From UBA7672 sp963718145 (GTDB lineage: Bacteria > Pseudomonadota > Alphaproteobacteria > Caulobacterales > Hyphomonadaceae): a DNA stretch of 64,000 nt. Location: positions 186,001 through 250,000 of the forward strand of contig CAVQYJ010000017.1 of NCBI GenBank assembly GCA_963718145.1, in the 5' to 3' direction. The notes under the pieces were generated by a model. The model was not told where the DNA came from and did no database searches. It worked only from the letters and a program-made list of their open reading frames with translations. Shown piece after piece: positions 53,086 through 62,574 of the stretch (position 1 is its first letter; every line of letters starts with the position of its first letter). Made by a program: the position numbers and the translations under genes.

Positions 53086-55303
53086 ATGACAATGGAAACC
53101 AGCCAAGCCGGGATTGCCGCCGGCGACCGCCAGCCGACGACCTCAGGCCCCGCGCCGGCCGGTGAGATTCCCGCGTTCAGCTGGGATTACCTGCTCAACA
53201 GCACGGGCGTGCTCGGCGCCGTCATGTCCATCATCAACGGCCTCGTGATCACGCACTTCTACAACGCCGGCCTGGCGGTGCTCTGGACGGTCCCAGCCCT
53301 GATCCTGCTGGGGCTGGTGATGGTCTACTCGATGAGGAACCTTGTCGGCGATCCGAAAGCCGCAACGCCGTTCGCCATCGTCAACGCGGTGCTCGTGGCG
53401 ATCTGGATGACAAGCGCCGTTGCGTTCTGGGCGACGGGGACGGTCTCCGGCGCCATCACCGCGGTGATGATCCCGGCCTCGTGGGCGTTCCACATCATCT
53501 TCTCCGGCCAGCGCAACCTTCGCATCATGCTTGCGGTCCTCGCCGTCGGCGTTCTGCCCATGCTGGCCTTCACGCTCTTCACCACCTGGAGCGAGTATCC
53601 GGTATGGCTCGCGATTCCGGCCAGCGTGTCCGCGGCCTCGATGGTTCTCAGCATCGCGGAAGTGGCGAAGCGGTCGAACCAGACCTTTGTCGACCTGCAG
53701 ACGGCGATGTCGCAGACCAGCGCAACCAAGACGCGGCTGGAGTTCGCCATCCAGGCGGCTGGCGACGGGTATTTCGAGATCGATTTCGAAACCATGACCT
53801 ATGTGCCGAACCCGGCGCTGGCGCGGGGGCTGGGCTTCGCGCCAGGCCCGAAGGACATGACCACCCTGCGTGACCGCGTTCACCCCGACGACGCGGAGTT
53901 CGCGTTCACGACGCTGGACGCCGTTCGCGACGGGCTGGCCTCGGGCTGGAAGCAGGAACTGCGCATCCGCATTGCAACAGGCGGGTATCGCTGGATGCAG
54001 CTGCGCGCGCAGGTGGTGGACGCCAACGCCGCGCATGGCCGCAAGCTGATCGGCACGGTGGTGGACCTGACCGCCTGGAAGAAGATCGAGGAAGAACTGC
54101 GCGCCGCGAAGCAAGCCGCCGAGAATTCCAGCCATGCCAAGTCGCAATTTCTCGCCAATATGAGCCATGAAATCCGCACGCCGCTGAACGGCGTGCTGGG
54201 CATGGCGCAGGCGCTGGAGGCGGACGGACTTACGCCGCTGCAGAAGGAAAAGGTCGCGATCATCCTCGACTCGGGCAAGTCGCTGACGGCGCTGCTCAAC
54301 GACGTGCTCGACCTCACCAAGATCGAGGCGGGCAAGCTCGAGATTTCCGCCGTGCCGGGCGATTTCCTGCATACGATGAAGCGCACGCGGCAACTTTTCC
54401 AGTCGACCGCCGACGACAAGGGTCTCGACCTTCGGGTGCGCTATGACTCGAACTTTCCACAACGCCTGTCGTACGACCCCGTGCGCGTGCGCCAGTGCCT
54501 CTCGAACCTGCTCTCCAACGCGATCAAGTTCACCTCACATGGCGCCGTGGAAGTCGCAATTTCCGCCCAGCCCCTGGGCGAGGGCGCATTCATGGTCGCG
54601 GTCGATGTCAAGGACTCAGGCATCGGCATGAGCCAGGACGTGATCGACAAGCTGTTCACCGTCTTTACCCAGGCCGATGGCGCGACGACGCGCCGGTTCG
54701 GCGGGTCGGGCCTCGGCCTTGCGATCTCGCGCCAGCTTGCCCGGATGATGGGCGGCGACATCACCGTCACCAGCGAGGAAGGCAAGGGCTCGACTTTCCG
54801 CCTGACGTTCAATGCGCAGGAAGCCGCCGTCGCCAGGCGTTGCAGCGCCCGTCGCGGAGAAGGCGATTGACCCAACACGCAAGACCATGCGGGGCATGCG
54901 CGTGCTGCTGACGGACGACAATGCGATCAACCGCCAGGTGATCAAGCTGTTCCTCGCTCCGCAGGGCTGCGACATCAGCGAGGCGACCAACGGCAAGGAA
55001 GCGCTGGACAAGATTGCGAGCGGCGAATTCGACATCGTGCTGCTCGACGTGCACATGCCGGTGATGGACGGCAAGGAAGCCATCCAGCGCCTGCGCGCCA
55101 TCGAGAAGTGGAAGGACCTGCCCGTGATCGCGCTGACCGCCGACGCGATGAGCGGCGACCGCGAGAAATACCTGTCGCTCGGAATGACCGACTATGTCTC
55201 CAAGCCCGTCGACCAGCGCGAGCTGCTGGCGAAAATGTACGCGGTGCTCAAGCTGGACGCGCCGGCGGCGGATGTGGCGGCGGTGGAGAAGACGGGCACC
55301 TGA
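53086..55303 (+). CDS. Hybrid sensor histidine kinase with C-terminal receiver; frameshift between kinase and receiver
   Basis: The kinase frame (53086-54870) has about five transmembrane helices (about 30-195), a PAS domain (about 215-335), HisKA with SHEIRTPLNGVLGMAQALEA (phospho-His) and HATPase_c with GIGMSQDVIDKLFTVFTQAD and RRFGGSGLGLAISRQLARMM. The receiver continues in another frame: MRVLLTDDNAINRQVIKLFL, LLDVHMPVMDG (phospho-Asp) and DYVSKPVDQRELLAK. The switch is near 54800-54840. A hybrid kinase is the likely original; a separate receiver gene starting at 54812 is possible. Input signal and output are unknown. Confidence 0.85.
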
Positions 55304-55317
55304 GAAGGGCGAGTAGC

Positions 55318-55346
55318 GAATAGGGCGTAGGGACTAGCGAAACCGT
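55318..55346. repeat. Low-complexity GTAGSGA-type simple repeat
   Basis: After the kinase/receiver stop there is a stretch of short GAGTAGCGAAT-GGGCGTAGGG-ACTAGCG units. Such runs occur as dispersed intergenic sequences in many genomes. No other copy is in this window. Confidence 0.3.
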
Positions 55347-55400
55347 TCGCACCGCGAGTCCGGAATTCCAATCTCCATTCCCTGTTCCCGACTCCCGCGG

Positions 55401-56150
55401 TCAGCACCCCGGCGCCTTCGCCTTCTGGCCGGCATCGAGCGCCTTGTTCACGACAGGGGTCCAGAGCGCATAGCCTTCGGGCGTCATGTGCAGGTTGTCC
55501 TGGACGAAGATGTCCTTGGGCATGCCGTCGGGCTTTAGCATCACGGGCACGATGTCGATGTAGGCGAGGTCGTCGCGCCGGTCGGCGAGGGCTTTCACCT
55601 TGGCATTCACGGCCGTCATCCGGTCCTGGATATCCCACCGCAGCTTGGACGGCTTCACCGCGATGAACCATACAGGCGTCGCGCCGAGGTCGCGGTCCTT
55701 GAGTTTCATGAAGGTCTCGAAGTCGGCATAGACCTGGTCGGGCGTGCGGCCGGGTTGAGCCGGGCGGCCGTCACGCTCGGGCGTTGCGGAAAGATCGTTG
55801 TCGCCGGCGTAGAACACGATGGCTTTGGGTTTGTAGGGCGTGACGACCTTGTCGAAATAGGCATCGACCTCCCAGACGGTAGAGCCGCCGAAGCCGCGGT
55901 TGATCACCGTGCGGGTGGGGAAGTCTTCCTTCAGCGACGCCCAGCGGCGGACAGTGGACGAGCCGACAAAGAGCGTGGCGCATTTCGGCGGCATGGCGGC
56001 CTTGTCGGCGGCGGCGAAGTCGGCCATCGCGGCGTCGAAGCGCGGCGCGGCAGGCGGAGTGAAGGCGACAGGTTCCGGGGTGGGTGGCATTCCCGCACAC
56101 GCGGCGAGCGCAATGGCGGCAGCACAACAGAGCAGCGTGTGGATGTGCAT
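55401..56150 (-). CDS. GDSL/SGNH-hydrolase lipoprotein
   Basis: A 249-residue product with leader MHIHTLLCCAAAIALAACA and lipobox ALAAC. SGNH blocks are LFVGSSTVRRWASL (Ser), NRGFGGSTVWE (Gly), YAGDNDLS (Asn) and DNLHMTPEGYALW (Asp/His), so the catalytic set is complete. The family includes esterases and lipases acting on lipids or acylated glycans at the envelope. The ATG at 56150 is chosen for the lipobox distance. Confidence 0.88.
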   Translation of the reverse strand: MHIHTLLCCAAAIALAACAGMPPTPEPVAFTPPAAPRFDAAMADFAAADKAAMPPKCATLFVGSSTVRRWASLKEDFPTRTVINRGFGGSTVWEVDAYFDKVVTPYKPKAIVFYAGDNDLSATPERDGRPAQPGRTPDQVYADFETFMKLKDRDLGATPVWFIAVKPSKLRWDIQDRMTAVNAKVKALADRRDDLAYIDIVPVMLKPDGMPKDIFVQDNLHMTPEGYALWTPVVNKALDAGQKAKAPGC

Positions 56151-56233
56151 GGCGTCTCTCCCTCGCATTGTGCGCACAGGAATAGAGGCTGCCGCAAAGT
56201 TCGCAAGCTGGAGCGGAGGGTCTGCCTTGCGGA

Positions 56234-56665
56234 TCAGGTATGCGCGCGTTCCGCTGCGATGGCGCGCTCCAGCGCTGTGACGCCGGCATGGGCGGTGAGA
56301 GTGCGCGGGTGGTCGTTACCATAGCGGGCGCCGAGCGAGGCGCGTTCGGCCTTGGCGGAGGCGAGCTCCGTCCCCAGGGCCATCGCCGCGACCTCACTCA
56401 CATTCGGGGCGCCGGACTGCGTCATCTCCCGCCGCAGCGTCGCTTGCAGCGTCTCCATCCGCATGCGCCGCGAATCGGCCGATCCGTAGCGGGCGGTCGC
56501 CTCGCCAGCGTCGCGCACAGCTTGCGCATACTGGATGGCGAGCGCCTCGCATTCGGACTGCGCCGCGGCGAGGGCGATGGGATCGGGCCTGGGCGCGCCC
56601 GCACAGGCGGTGGCGAGGCCCAGGACCATCGCCGCGAATGCGGCCTTGTATGTCAGGCGGGACAT
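56234..56665 (-). CDS. Small lipoprotein with coiled-coil mature part
   Basis: A 143-residue protein with leader MSRLTYKAAFAAMVLGLATA and lipobox LATAC. The mature part is helical (ALAAAQSECEALAIQYAQAV, METLQATLRREMTQ, ELASAKAERASLGARYGNDH), consistent with a coiled coil. No family is recognised. The start ATG 56665 follows a GGAAGCC site; upstream codons in the same frame are unsupported. Confidence 0.7.
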   Translation of the reverse strand: MSRLTYKAAFAAMVLGLATACAGAPRPDPIALAAAQSECEALAIQYAQAVRDAGEATARYGSADSRRMRMETLQATLRREMTQSGAPNVSEVAAMALGTELASAKAERASLGARYGNDHPRTLTAHAGVTALERAIAAERAHT

Positions 56666-57122
56666 TGGCTTCCCCAGATTCAGCCACGCGGGAACGGCCC
56701 CCACGGCGCGCGCAGGATAGCGCGGACGGGGAGACGATTCCAGCGAAGGAAGCTGCCAGCCGTTCAGGCCCAATTCAGGAAAGCCGCCGGCATTTCGCAC
56801 GCAGCGCCAGGCGGAACGAGCACGGGTGGACGGGGCGGATCATCAGGTCCTCCACCGTCCGGAAGCGAGGCGAGGACACGCGCGCTTGCCCCGCCCACCA
56901 CGATCGGGGTCCAGGCCGTGATGTCGGACCTCCTCCAGCGCCACTCGAACCGCGCCCTGAGTGAAATGCCGTCCGCGCCGATTCACAGAATGCTGGAGCG
57001 GCTCTGCGCACGCCGACGCGCGTGCGGGCGGACGAATTGCGGCAACGGGCCGAAATTTCAGGCTGTCATCGCGACTGTTACACTATAGCGCACGGTCCCA
57101 CGAGGCCCAAAACGGCCTGCCA
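56666..57122. other. 457-base intergenic region
   Basis: No convincing coding frame or hairpin cluster is present. Short frames on both strands are Arg/Pro-rich and lack ribosome sites. Both flanking genes are on the minus strand, so the leader and promoter of the lipoprotein gene at 56234-56665 are expected here. Confidence 0.5.
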
Positions 57123-57320
57123 TCAGCCAGGCACGTCCTTCGAGCCGTCCTTGAGGACGAAGACCCGGTCGCAGTATTTGCATTCGACCCAGTCCTCCTC
57201 GGACATGTCGTACCAGACCTTGGGATGGCCCAGCGCGCCGCCCCCGCCATCACAAGCGACTTTCTTGGTGGTCACCGCGACCCGTTCGGGGTGGTCCACA
57301 TACCAGGATTGATCTGTCAT
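57123..57320 (-). CDS. Zinc-finger protein of the CHCC (PF10276) type
   Basis: A 65-residue protein. The C-terminal half has VWYDMSEEDWVECKYCDRVF, with the second pair of zinc cysteines in CxxC, and a preceding KVACDGGGGALGHPKV that supplies Cys/His. This matches the small conserved zinc-finger proteins linked to respiratory complex I assembly or mitochondria-like functions. The role in bacteria is unclear. It is divergent from the ABC ATPase gene. Confidence 0.85.
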   Translation of the reverse strand: MTDQSWYVDHPERVAVTTKKVACDGGGGALGHPKVWYDMSEEDWVECKYCDRVFVLKDGSKDVPG

Positions 57321-57419
57321 CCCGCCGCCTCTTCCAGTCTTCAGCCGAGAGCCCTAGGTATGAGAGCGCCGCCTTCGTCGTCAATGCGGCGGGGTTCACC
57401 TGGACGGGAAGGTTCTGCC

Positions 57420-58370
57420 ATGAGGGATTCAGCGGCGCCGGCCCCGACATTGGCAATTGACGTCACCGGGCTGACCAAGACCTACGCCGCCTCCAAGAAG
57501 ATGCCGGCCAAGCAGGCGCTGAAGGGCGTCGACCTGGCGGTGCCGCGCGGATCGGTGTTCGGCCTGCTGGGACCCAATGGCGCGGGCAAGTCGACCTTCA
57601 TCAACATCCTCGCCGGGCTGGTGAACAAGACATCGGGCACGGTGAAGATCTGGGGCAACGACACCGACAGGCATCCGCGGGAATCGCGGGCGGCGCTGGG
57701 CGTCGTGCCGCAGGAAATCAACATGGACCCGTTCTTCACGCCTCGGGAGACGCTGGAGCTGATGGCGGGCTTCTATGGCGTGCCGTCGTCCGAGCGGCGC
57801 ACGGACGAGATCCTCGATGCGCTGGGCCTAGGCGACAAGAAGCACGCCTATGTGCGCCAGCTCTCCGGCGGGATGAAGCGGCGGCTGATGGTGGCGAAGG
57901 CGCTGGTGCATACGCCGCCGATCCTGATCCTCGACGAGCCCACCGCGGGCGTCGATGTCGAACTGCGGCGGTCGCTGTGGGAGTATGTGCGCAAGCTGAA
58001 TGCCGCCGGGACGACCATCGTGCTGACCACGCACTATCTCGAGGAAGCGCAGGAGATGTGCGACACCATCGCCATCATCAATCACGGAGCGGTCGCTGCG
58101 TGCGAGCCGACGCCGCGGCTGCTGCAGCGGCTGAACTACAAGACGCTGGTGGTGCGGCCCGATCCCGCGGTGACGGTTGTTCCCGCGGCGCTCAAGGATC
58201 TCGATCCGGTGCTGCGCAAGGACGGGCAGATCGCGATCACTTACCGGACAGGCGAGACCAGCATCGAGAAGCTGCTGCACCGCTTCCGCGAAGCGGGGGT
58301 CGGGATCGGCGATCTGGCGACGGAAGAGCCCGACCTCGAAGACGTGTTCGTGGCGCTGACGAGCGGGTAG
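57420..58370 (+). CDS. ABC transporter ATP-binding protein (multidrug/DRA-type)
   Basis: A 316-residue ABC ATPase. Walker A is GLLGPNGAGKSTFINILAGL, the Q-loop is in GVVPQEINMDPFFT, the signature is RQLSGGMKRRLMVAKALVH and Walker B is ILILDEPTAGVDVELRRSLW; the H-loop is TTHYLEEAQEM. An extended C-terminal domain (about 230-316) is typical of NodI/CcmA-like exporters. No permease is adjacent in the window, so the partner is elsewhere or the gene works with an orphan permease. The start ATG 57420 follows GGGAAGG. Confidence 0.93.
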   Translation: MRDSAAPAPTLAIDVTGLTKTYAASKKMPAKQALKGVDLAVPRGSVFGLLGPNGAGKSTFINILAGLVNKTSGTVKIWGNDTDRHPRESRAALGVVPQEINMDPFFTPRETLELMAGFYGVPSSERRTDEILDALGLGDKKHAYVRQLSGGMKRRLMVAKALVHTPPILILDEPTAGVDVELRRSLWEYVRKLNAAGTTIVLTTHYLEEAQEMCDTIAIINHGAVAACEPTPRLLQRLNYKTLVVRPDPAVTVVPAALKDLDPVLRKDGQIAITYRTGETSIEKLLHRFREAGVGIGDLATEEPDLEDVFVALTSG

Positions 58371-58393
58371 ACACGAAGCAGGGAAGGAGACGC

Positions 58394-58877
58394 GTGACCT
58401 ACCATCTCGCGCAGGTGAATGTCGGGCGCTTCATCAAGCCGATCGACGACCCGGCCAATGCGGATTTTGTGAATGCGCTCGATGCGGTGAACGCGCTGGC
58501 GGAGGCGATCGCCCGGGTTCGTCTGGCGGTTGACGGGCGAGGGCAACAACGCGACCGATCTCAAGGCGTTTTCCGATCCGCAGTTGGCGATCAACATGTC
58601 GGTGTGGGAGAGCGTCGAGGCGCTGGCGGCCTTCGTCTACCGCAACATGGAGCATCGCGGCGTGATGCGGCGGCGGCGCGAATGGTTCGAGCCGCGCGAG
58701 ATCTATATGGCGCTGTGGTGGATTCCGGCGGGGACGCGACCGACCATCGACGACGCGAAGTCGAAACTGGACGCGCTCGAAAAGCTCGGGCCTACCGCGG
58801 AGGCGTTCACGTTCAAGCAGCCTTTCCCGGCGCCTTCGGGGGCGGATGTGAAGCCAGTGCTCGACGAATGCGCCTGA
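58394..58877 (+). CDS. DUF3291-family protein, copy 1, one frameshift
   Basis: A GTG start at 58394 gives TYHLAQVNVGRFIKPIDDPA and NADFVNALDAVNALAEA. After an extra base near 58505-58511 another frame continues GFVWRLTGEGNNATDLKAF, SVWESVEALAAFVYRNMEHR, EWFEPREIYMALWWIPAGTR and TAEAFTFKQPFPAP. These are DUF3291 blocks (about 160 residues). The family is small and uncharacterised, with an ABM/heme-degrading-like fold suggested. It follows the ABC gene by 23 bases. Confidence 0.75.
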
Positions 58878-58898
58878 TCCTGTCCATGTGAGCCGGGA

Positions 58899-59344
58899 AT
58901 GAGCTGGCATATCGCCCAGATCAACATCGCGGTCTTCCGCGTGGCGCGCGAGGATCAAGGTCAATGCGGATTTCGAGGCGGCGCTGTCTGAAGTGAATGC
59001 GCTGGCGGAGGCCTCGCCCGGCTTCGTCTGGCGCATGCACAGGCGAGGGCGAGAATGACGATCCGCAGACCACTGTGAACATGACGGTGTGGGAGACGAT
59101 CGATCATCTCGCGGCGTTTGCCTATCGCAACGCGACGCACCGCACGATCATGCGGCGGCGCAAGGAATGGTTCATCGAGATGCCGGCCTACCTGGCGCTG
59201 TGGTGGGTGAGAGCGGGGACCATGCCTGCACTGGCGGAGGGAATGAGGAAGTTGGAGCTGATCGGGCGGCTGGGGCCGACGCAGGAGGCGTTTGATTTCA
59301 AGACGCCGTTTCCGGCGCCGGGTCACTTGCCGATTGCCATGTAG
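58899..59344 (+). pseudogene. DUF3291-family protein, copy 2, two frameshifts
   Basis: ATG 58899 gives MSWHIAQINIAVFRVARED. A shift near 58950-58956 leads to VNADFEAALSEVNALAEASP and GFVWRM. A second shift near 59035-59040 gives TGEGENDDPQTTVNMTVWET, then RKEWFIEMPAYLALWWVRAG and TQEAFDFKTPFPAPG. The sequence is a tandem paralogue of copy 1 with the same blocks. Two breaks make it non-functional as written; indel errors are possible. It overlaps the 3' end of the AlkD-like gene by 22 bases, convergently. Confidence 0.7.
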
Positions 59345-60057
59345 CGCTTCTTCTCCGCTGCGCTCAGCTTCTCGATGGCGTAGCGCAGCGTGACGCGCGG
59401 CATCTTCGCGGCATGCCGGTCCAGGAACGCCAGCAGCCGTGGCCGGTCGATGCCGATGCAGCGGACCATCGTGCCGACGGCTTTCTGGATGATCTCTTCC
59501 TTCTCGCCGATCAGGAGTTCGCAGATCGCCTCCGTGTCGTCGACCGACTTCTGCTTCATGATGAACCAGAGGCAGGCGTAGAGCGCGGTGCGGCGCTCCC
59601 ACATGTTCTTCGATTTCGCGAGCTTGAGCAGGATGGTGCGCGGCTTGTCGGCGAGGTACTGGCCGATGACGGGCTTGGCGGCGAGATCGACCAGGTCCCA
59701 GTTGTTGATGCGGTCGTGGCGGCGGAGATAGAGGTCGTAGAGTTCCTTGCGTCGAGCCTCTGTCGTCGTGCGCAGCATCGCCTGCTGGCCCATGATCGAC
59801 ATGGCGCCGGCGCGCGCTTCGTGGATGTCGCTCTCCATCAGGCGTTCGATCTCGGCGGGGCTCATCTCGACGAAGGCTTTCGCCAGAGCGAAGACCTGGC
59901 CCATGCGGACGCCGATGAACGTGTCGCCGTGGGCGTACTGGCCTTCGCCGGATTTGAAGTAGCGCTGGATCTTCTTCAGTTCCGCGTCGGACTGGAAGGT
60001 CTTGAGCTTCTCGACGAACTTCCTTGCGGTGAGGTCCTTCGCGTCGGCCGCCTTCAT
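59323..60057 (-). CDS. AlkD-like DNA alkylation repair glycosylase
   Basis: A 244-residue HEAT-like helical protein. It has FQSDAELKKIQRYFKSGEGQ, then YAHGDTFIGVRMGQVFALAK and RHDRINNWDLVDLAAKPVIG, with the Asp of WDLVD corresponding to the AlkD catalytic residue. WERRTALYACLWFIMKQKS is the last typical repeat. It excises alkylated bases without base flipping in studied members. Another start, MPAAKKKPAAPRR at 60100, lies upstream in a frame one base off, so the true protein may be about 15 residues longer. Confidence 0.9.
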   Translation of the reverse strand: MKAADAKDLTARKFVEKLKTFQSDAELKKIQRYFKSGEGQYAHGDTFIGVRMGQVFALAKAFVEMSPAEIERLMESDIHEARAGAMSIMGQQAMLRTTTEARRKELYDLYLRRHDRINNWDLVDLAAKPVIGQYLADKPRTILLKLAKSKNMWERRTALYACLWFIMKQKSVDDTEAICELLIGEKEEIIQKAVGTMVRCIGIDRPRLLAFLDRHAAKMPRVTLRYAIEKLSAAEKKRYMAIGK

Positions 60058-60175
60058 GGGCGCGACGCGGGGCGGCGGGCTTTTTCTTTGCGGCGGGCAT
60101 GCGTTTCCCCAGAGCGACTATGCGGCTATGAGGGTTCATGGCTGACGCAAAAAAAGACAAGCCCAAAAGGGTCGA

Positions 60176-61000
60176 GTGCTCATCATCGCGGGGTCGGATT
60201 CGGGCGGCGGGGCGGGGATACAGGCCGACATCAAGACGGTGACGGCGCTGGGCGGCTATGCGGCGACCGCGATCACGGCGCTGACCATCCAGAACACGCT
60301 GGGTGTTGCGGGCGTGGTGGCGACGCCGGCGAAGGCGGTGCGTGCGCAGATGGAGGCGGTGCTGCAGGATATCGGGGCGGATGCGCTGAAGACGGGGATG
60401 CTGGGCGACAAGCTGCTGGTCGAGACAATTGCCGAGGCGTTCGAGGATCTGGCGGCGGGGATTCCGCGGGTGATCGATCCGGTGATGGTGGCGACGTCGG
60501 GGGATTCGCTTCTGCCGCGCGACGCGGTCGATGCAGTGCGGCGGCTGATGATTCCGGGCGCCGCGCTGGTGACGCCGAATGCGCCGGAGGCCGAGGTGCT
60601 GACGGGCAAAGCGGTCGATGGGCTCAACGGGCAGCGGCGAGCGGCAGAGAAGCTGCTCGACATGGGTGCGGTCGCAGCGCTGGTGAAAGGCGGGCACGTG
60701 CCGGGAGACGAGATTGTCGATGTGCTGGCGACGCAGACGGGCGAGCATTTCTTCGACGGGCCGCGCATCCAGACGAAGGCCACGCACGGCACCGGGTGCA
60801 CGCTGGCGTCGGGCATTGCGGCGGGTCTTTCGCGCGGCTTGTCGCTGACGGATGCGGTGGCGTTGTCCCGCGCCTACCTGGTCGAGGCGATCATGCGTGC
60901 CCCGGGGCTGGGGCAGGGCAATGGGCCGATCGACCATGGCTGGCCGTCGCGCGACCCGGAGGCGTTCGCTGCCCTGTTCGGGAAGTGGCGGCCGGCCTAG
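60176..61000 (+). CDS. thiD: Hydroxymethylpyrimidine/phosphomethylpyrimidine kinase ThiD (possible N-terminal frameshift)
   Basis: A 274-residue ribokinase-family enzyme that phosphorylates HMP and HMP-P for thiamine synthesis. It begins LIIAGSDSGGGAGIQADIKT, then VMVATSGDSLLPRDA and THGTGCTLASGIAAGLSRGL, the active-site anion hole with catalytic Asp region. The start GTG 60176 is one base out of frame with ATG 60138, after which MADAKK... would read through a seven-A run into KGRVLIIAGSD. A homopolymer indel is likely. No other thi genes are near. Confidence 0.92.
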   Translation: MLIIAGSDSGGGAGIQADIKTVTALGGYAATAITALTIQNTLGVAGVVATPAKAVRAQMEAVLQDIGADALKTGMLGDKLLVETIAEAFEDLAAGIPRVIDPVMVATSGDSLLPRDAVDAVRRLMIPGAALVTPNAPEAEVLTGKAVDGLNGQRRAAEKLLDMGAVAALVKGGHVPGDEIVDVLATQTGEHFFDGPRIQTKATHGTGCTLASGIAAGLSRGLSLTDAVALSRAYLVEAIMRAPGLGQGNGPIDHGWPSRDPEAFAALFGKWRPA

Positions 61001-61380
61001 TTGAGGCTGGCTGTCCGCATCGCGGTGGCGGGGTTCATCGACCAGTTGATCCGGGCGGACGCGCCTTCGGCGGCGGCGCGCGGGGCGAAGGTCATCGCCT
61101 CCACAATCTTCTTGGCCGAGGCGCGGAACATGTCCGAGGTGCAGGCCGCGATGCGGATCGCGTCGGCCTTGCCGGCGGTCGAGATCACGAAGCTGACGTC
61201 GCACGATCCTTCAAGCCCGCGCGTGCCGGCGTTGAAGGGATAGCTGAATTCGGCGTGCGAGACCGGCGTGACGGCCGAAGCAACGGTGATGGTGAAGGGT
61301 TTCCCCAACTGGTCCGCGAGGGCCGTCGGCGCAAGGCTCGCCGTCCCCGCAGCAACAAGAAGTGCATGTATCAGTTTCAT
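60997..61380 (-). CDS. Small exported protein with TonB C-terminal-like fold
   Basis: A 127-residue protein with signal peptide MKLIHALLVAAGTASLAPTA (cleavage near ALA-DQ). The mature domain has CDVSFVISTAGKADAIRIAA, then MFRASAKKIVEAMTFAPRAA and ARINWSMNP, the pattern of TonB_C domains. It lacks a transmembrane anchor or Pro-rich span, so it is not a full energy transducer. The start ATG 61380 gives the leader; a longer frame adds non-signal residues. It is convergent with thiD (4-base overlap). Confidence 0.75.
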   Translation of the reverse strand: MKLIHALLVAAGTASLAPTALADQLGKPFTITVASAVTPVSHAEFSYPFNAGTRGLEGSCDVSFVISTAGKADAIRIAACTSDMFRASAKKIVEAMTFAPRAAAEGASARINWSMNPATAMRTASLN

Positions 61381-61634
61381 GACAGGAACATGACATACGG
61401 ATGATGCTCTGTCATGCGCAAAGTGTCCGACGCGGCGCGGCAAAGTATAGAAAGTAACTGCAAGTATTAACGCCAAGATTGGGGAACAGGCGTCAAGACG
61501 CCGAGGACAGCGGCTTAAGCTCGGTTGAAGAACTCATTGGCGGCGGAGGAAAACTCATCGACCGCTGAGGAAGTATCGTTTGGGCGCCGGCCTCTCGGCA
61601 GCTACATCGCACGCCTCCAGCGTGAGAGGCGGAC

Positions 61635-62435
61635 ATGCCCGACTACAGGTTCTTCCAGATCGACGCTTTCGCGGAACGGCCGATGGCCGGAGGCCCGGCG
61701 GGCGTGATGCCCGTGGATGCTTTCCCGGATGCTTCGGTGATGCAGGCGATTGCGGCGGAGAACAACCTGGCCGAGACGGCTTTCATCGTGGCGAAGGGCA
61801 AGGGCGTCTTCGACCTGCGCTGGTTCACGCCGGCGGTCGAAGTGCCGCTGTGCGGGCATGCCACGCTGGCGTCGGCCCACGCGCTCTATTCCCACCTGGG
61901 TTTTGACGGACCGGAGATCGGCTTCGAGACGAAGTCCGGCCGTCTTGGCGTGAAACGCCTGGCGGACGGCCGTCTGGAAATGGATTTTCCGGCCGACATG
62001 CCCAAACGCATCGATGCGCCGCCAGCGCTGGCGGAGGCGCTGGGCGCGAAGCCCAAGGAAACATGGGCGGGTCAGTATCTTCTCGCCGTGTTCGACAGCG
62101 CGGCGCAGATTCGCGCGCTCAAACCAGACATGGCGAAGATCGCGGCGCTTGGCGGCAAGCGGATGAATGTGTGCTGCGCCTCGCCGGGCGATGGCGAACA
62201 CGATGTGGTTTCGCGCTTCTTCGCACCTGCGGATGGCATTCCAGAAGATCCGGCGACGGGATCGGCCCACTGCATGGTCGGCGCTTTCTTTTCCGATCGG
62301 CTCGGCAAGGCCGAGCTCAAATGCTTCCAGGCCTATCCGGGCCGCGGGGCGGATATTTCGACGCGCATGGCCGGGGAACGCGTGAAGCTGATCGGGCGGG
62401 CGCGCACGGTTATCGAGGGCGTGTTTCACGCCTGA
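61635..62435 (+). CDS. PhzF-family isomerase/epimerase
   Basis: A 266-residue protein. It starts MPDYRFFQIDAFAERPMAGG PAGV. The catalytic Glu is in AENNLAETAFIV, and a repeat half contains SRFFAPADGIPEDPATGSAH (D-P-A-T-G-S-A-H) and VGAFFSDRLGKAEL. PhzF-like proteins isomerise small acids; only a few are involved in phenazine synthesis, and no phenazine genes are present. Length is normal. Confidence 0.92.
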   Translation: MPDYRFFQIDAFAERPMAGGPAGVMPVDAFPDASVMQAIAAENNLAETAFIVAKGKGVFDLRWFTPAVEVPLCGHATLASAHALYSHLGFDGPEIGFETKSGRLGVKRLADGRLEMDFPADMPKRIDAPPALAEALGAKPKETWAGQYLLAVFDSAAQIRALKPDMAKIAALGGKRMNVCCASPGDGEHDVVSRFFAPADGIPEDPATGSAHCMVGAFFSDRLGKAELKCFQAYPGRGADISTRMAGERVKLIGRARTVIEGVFHA

Positions 62436-62574
62436 TCACCTTGCGGTCCGCAATGGGATGGGCGGAACATTTGATCGGCTCTCTCTTGCCCCTGCGTGCC
62501 GCGGGAACCCTTCCTCTCGCGTCACGTTCAGCCTCCACGCGGGGGCATGGCTCGATTCCGAGAAGGAGACTTAC

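Noticed and set aside
56775..57088. Short frames in the 56.7-57.1 kb gap
   Set aside because: No ribosome sites, composition typical of random GC-rich DNA, no similarity.
58961..61204. 747-codon minus-strand frame over DUF3291, alkD and thiD
   Set aside because: Arg/His-rich shadow across three genes with recognisable products.
59413..61404. 663-codon plus-strand frame over alkD and thiD
   Set aside because: Gly/Arg-rich out-of-frame reading of known genes.
61635..62435. PhzF as evidence for phenazine biosynthesis
   Set aside because: No other phz genes in the window; PhzF-like proteins are common outside phenazine pathways.
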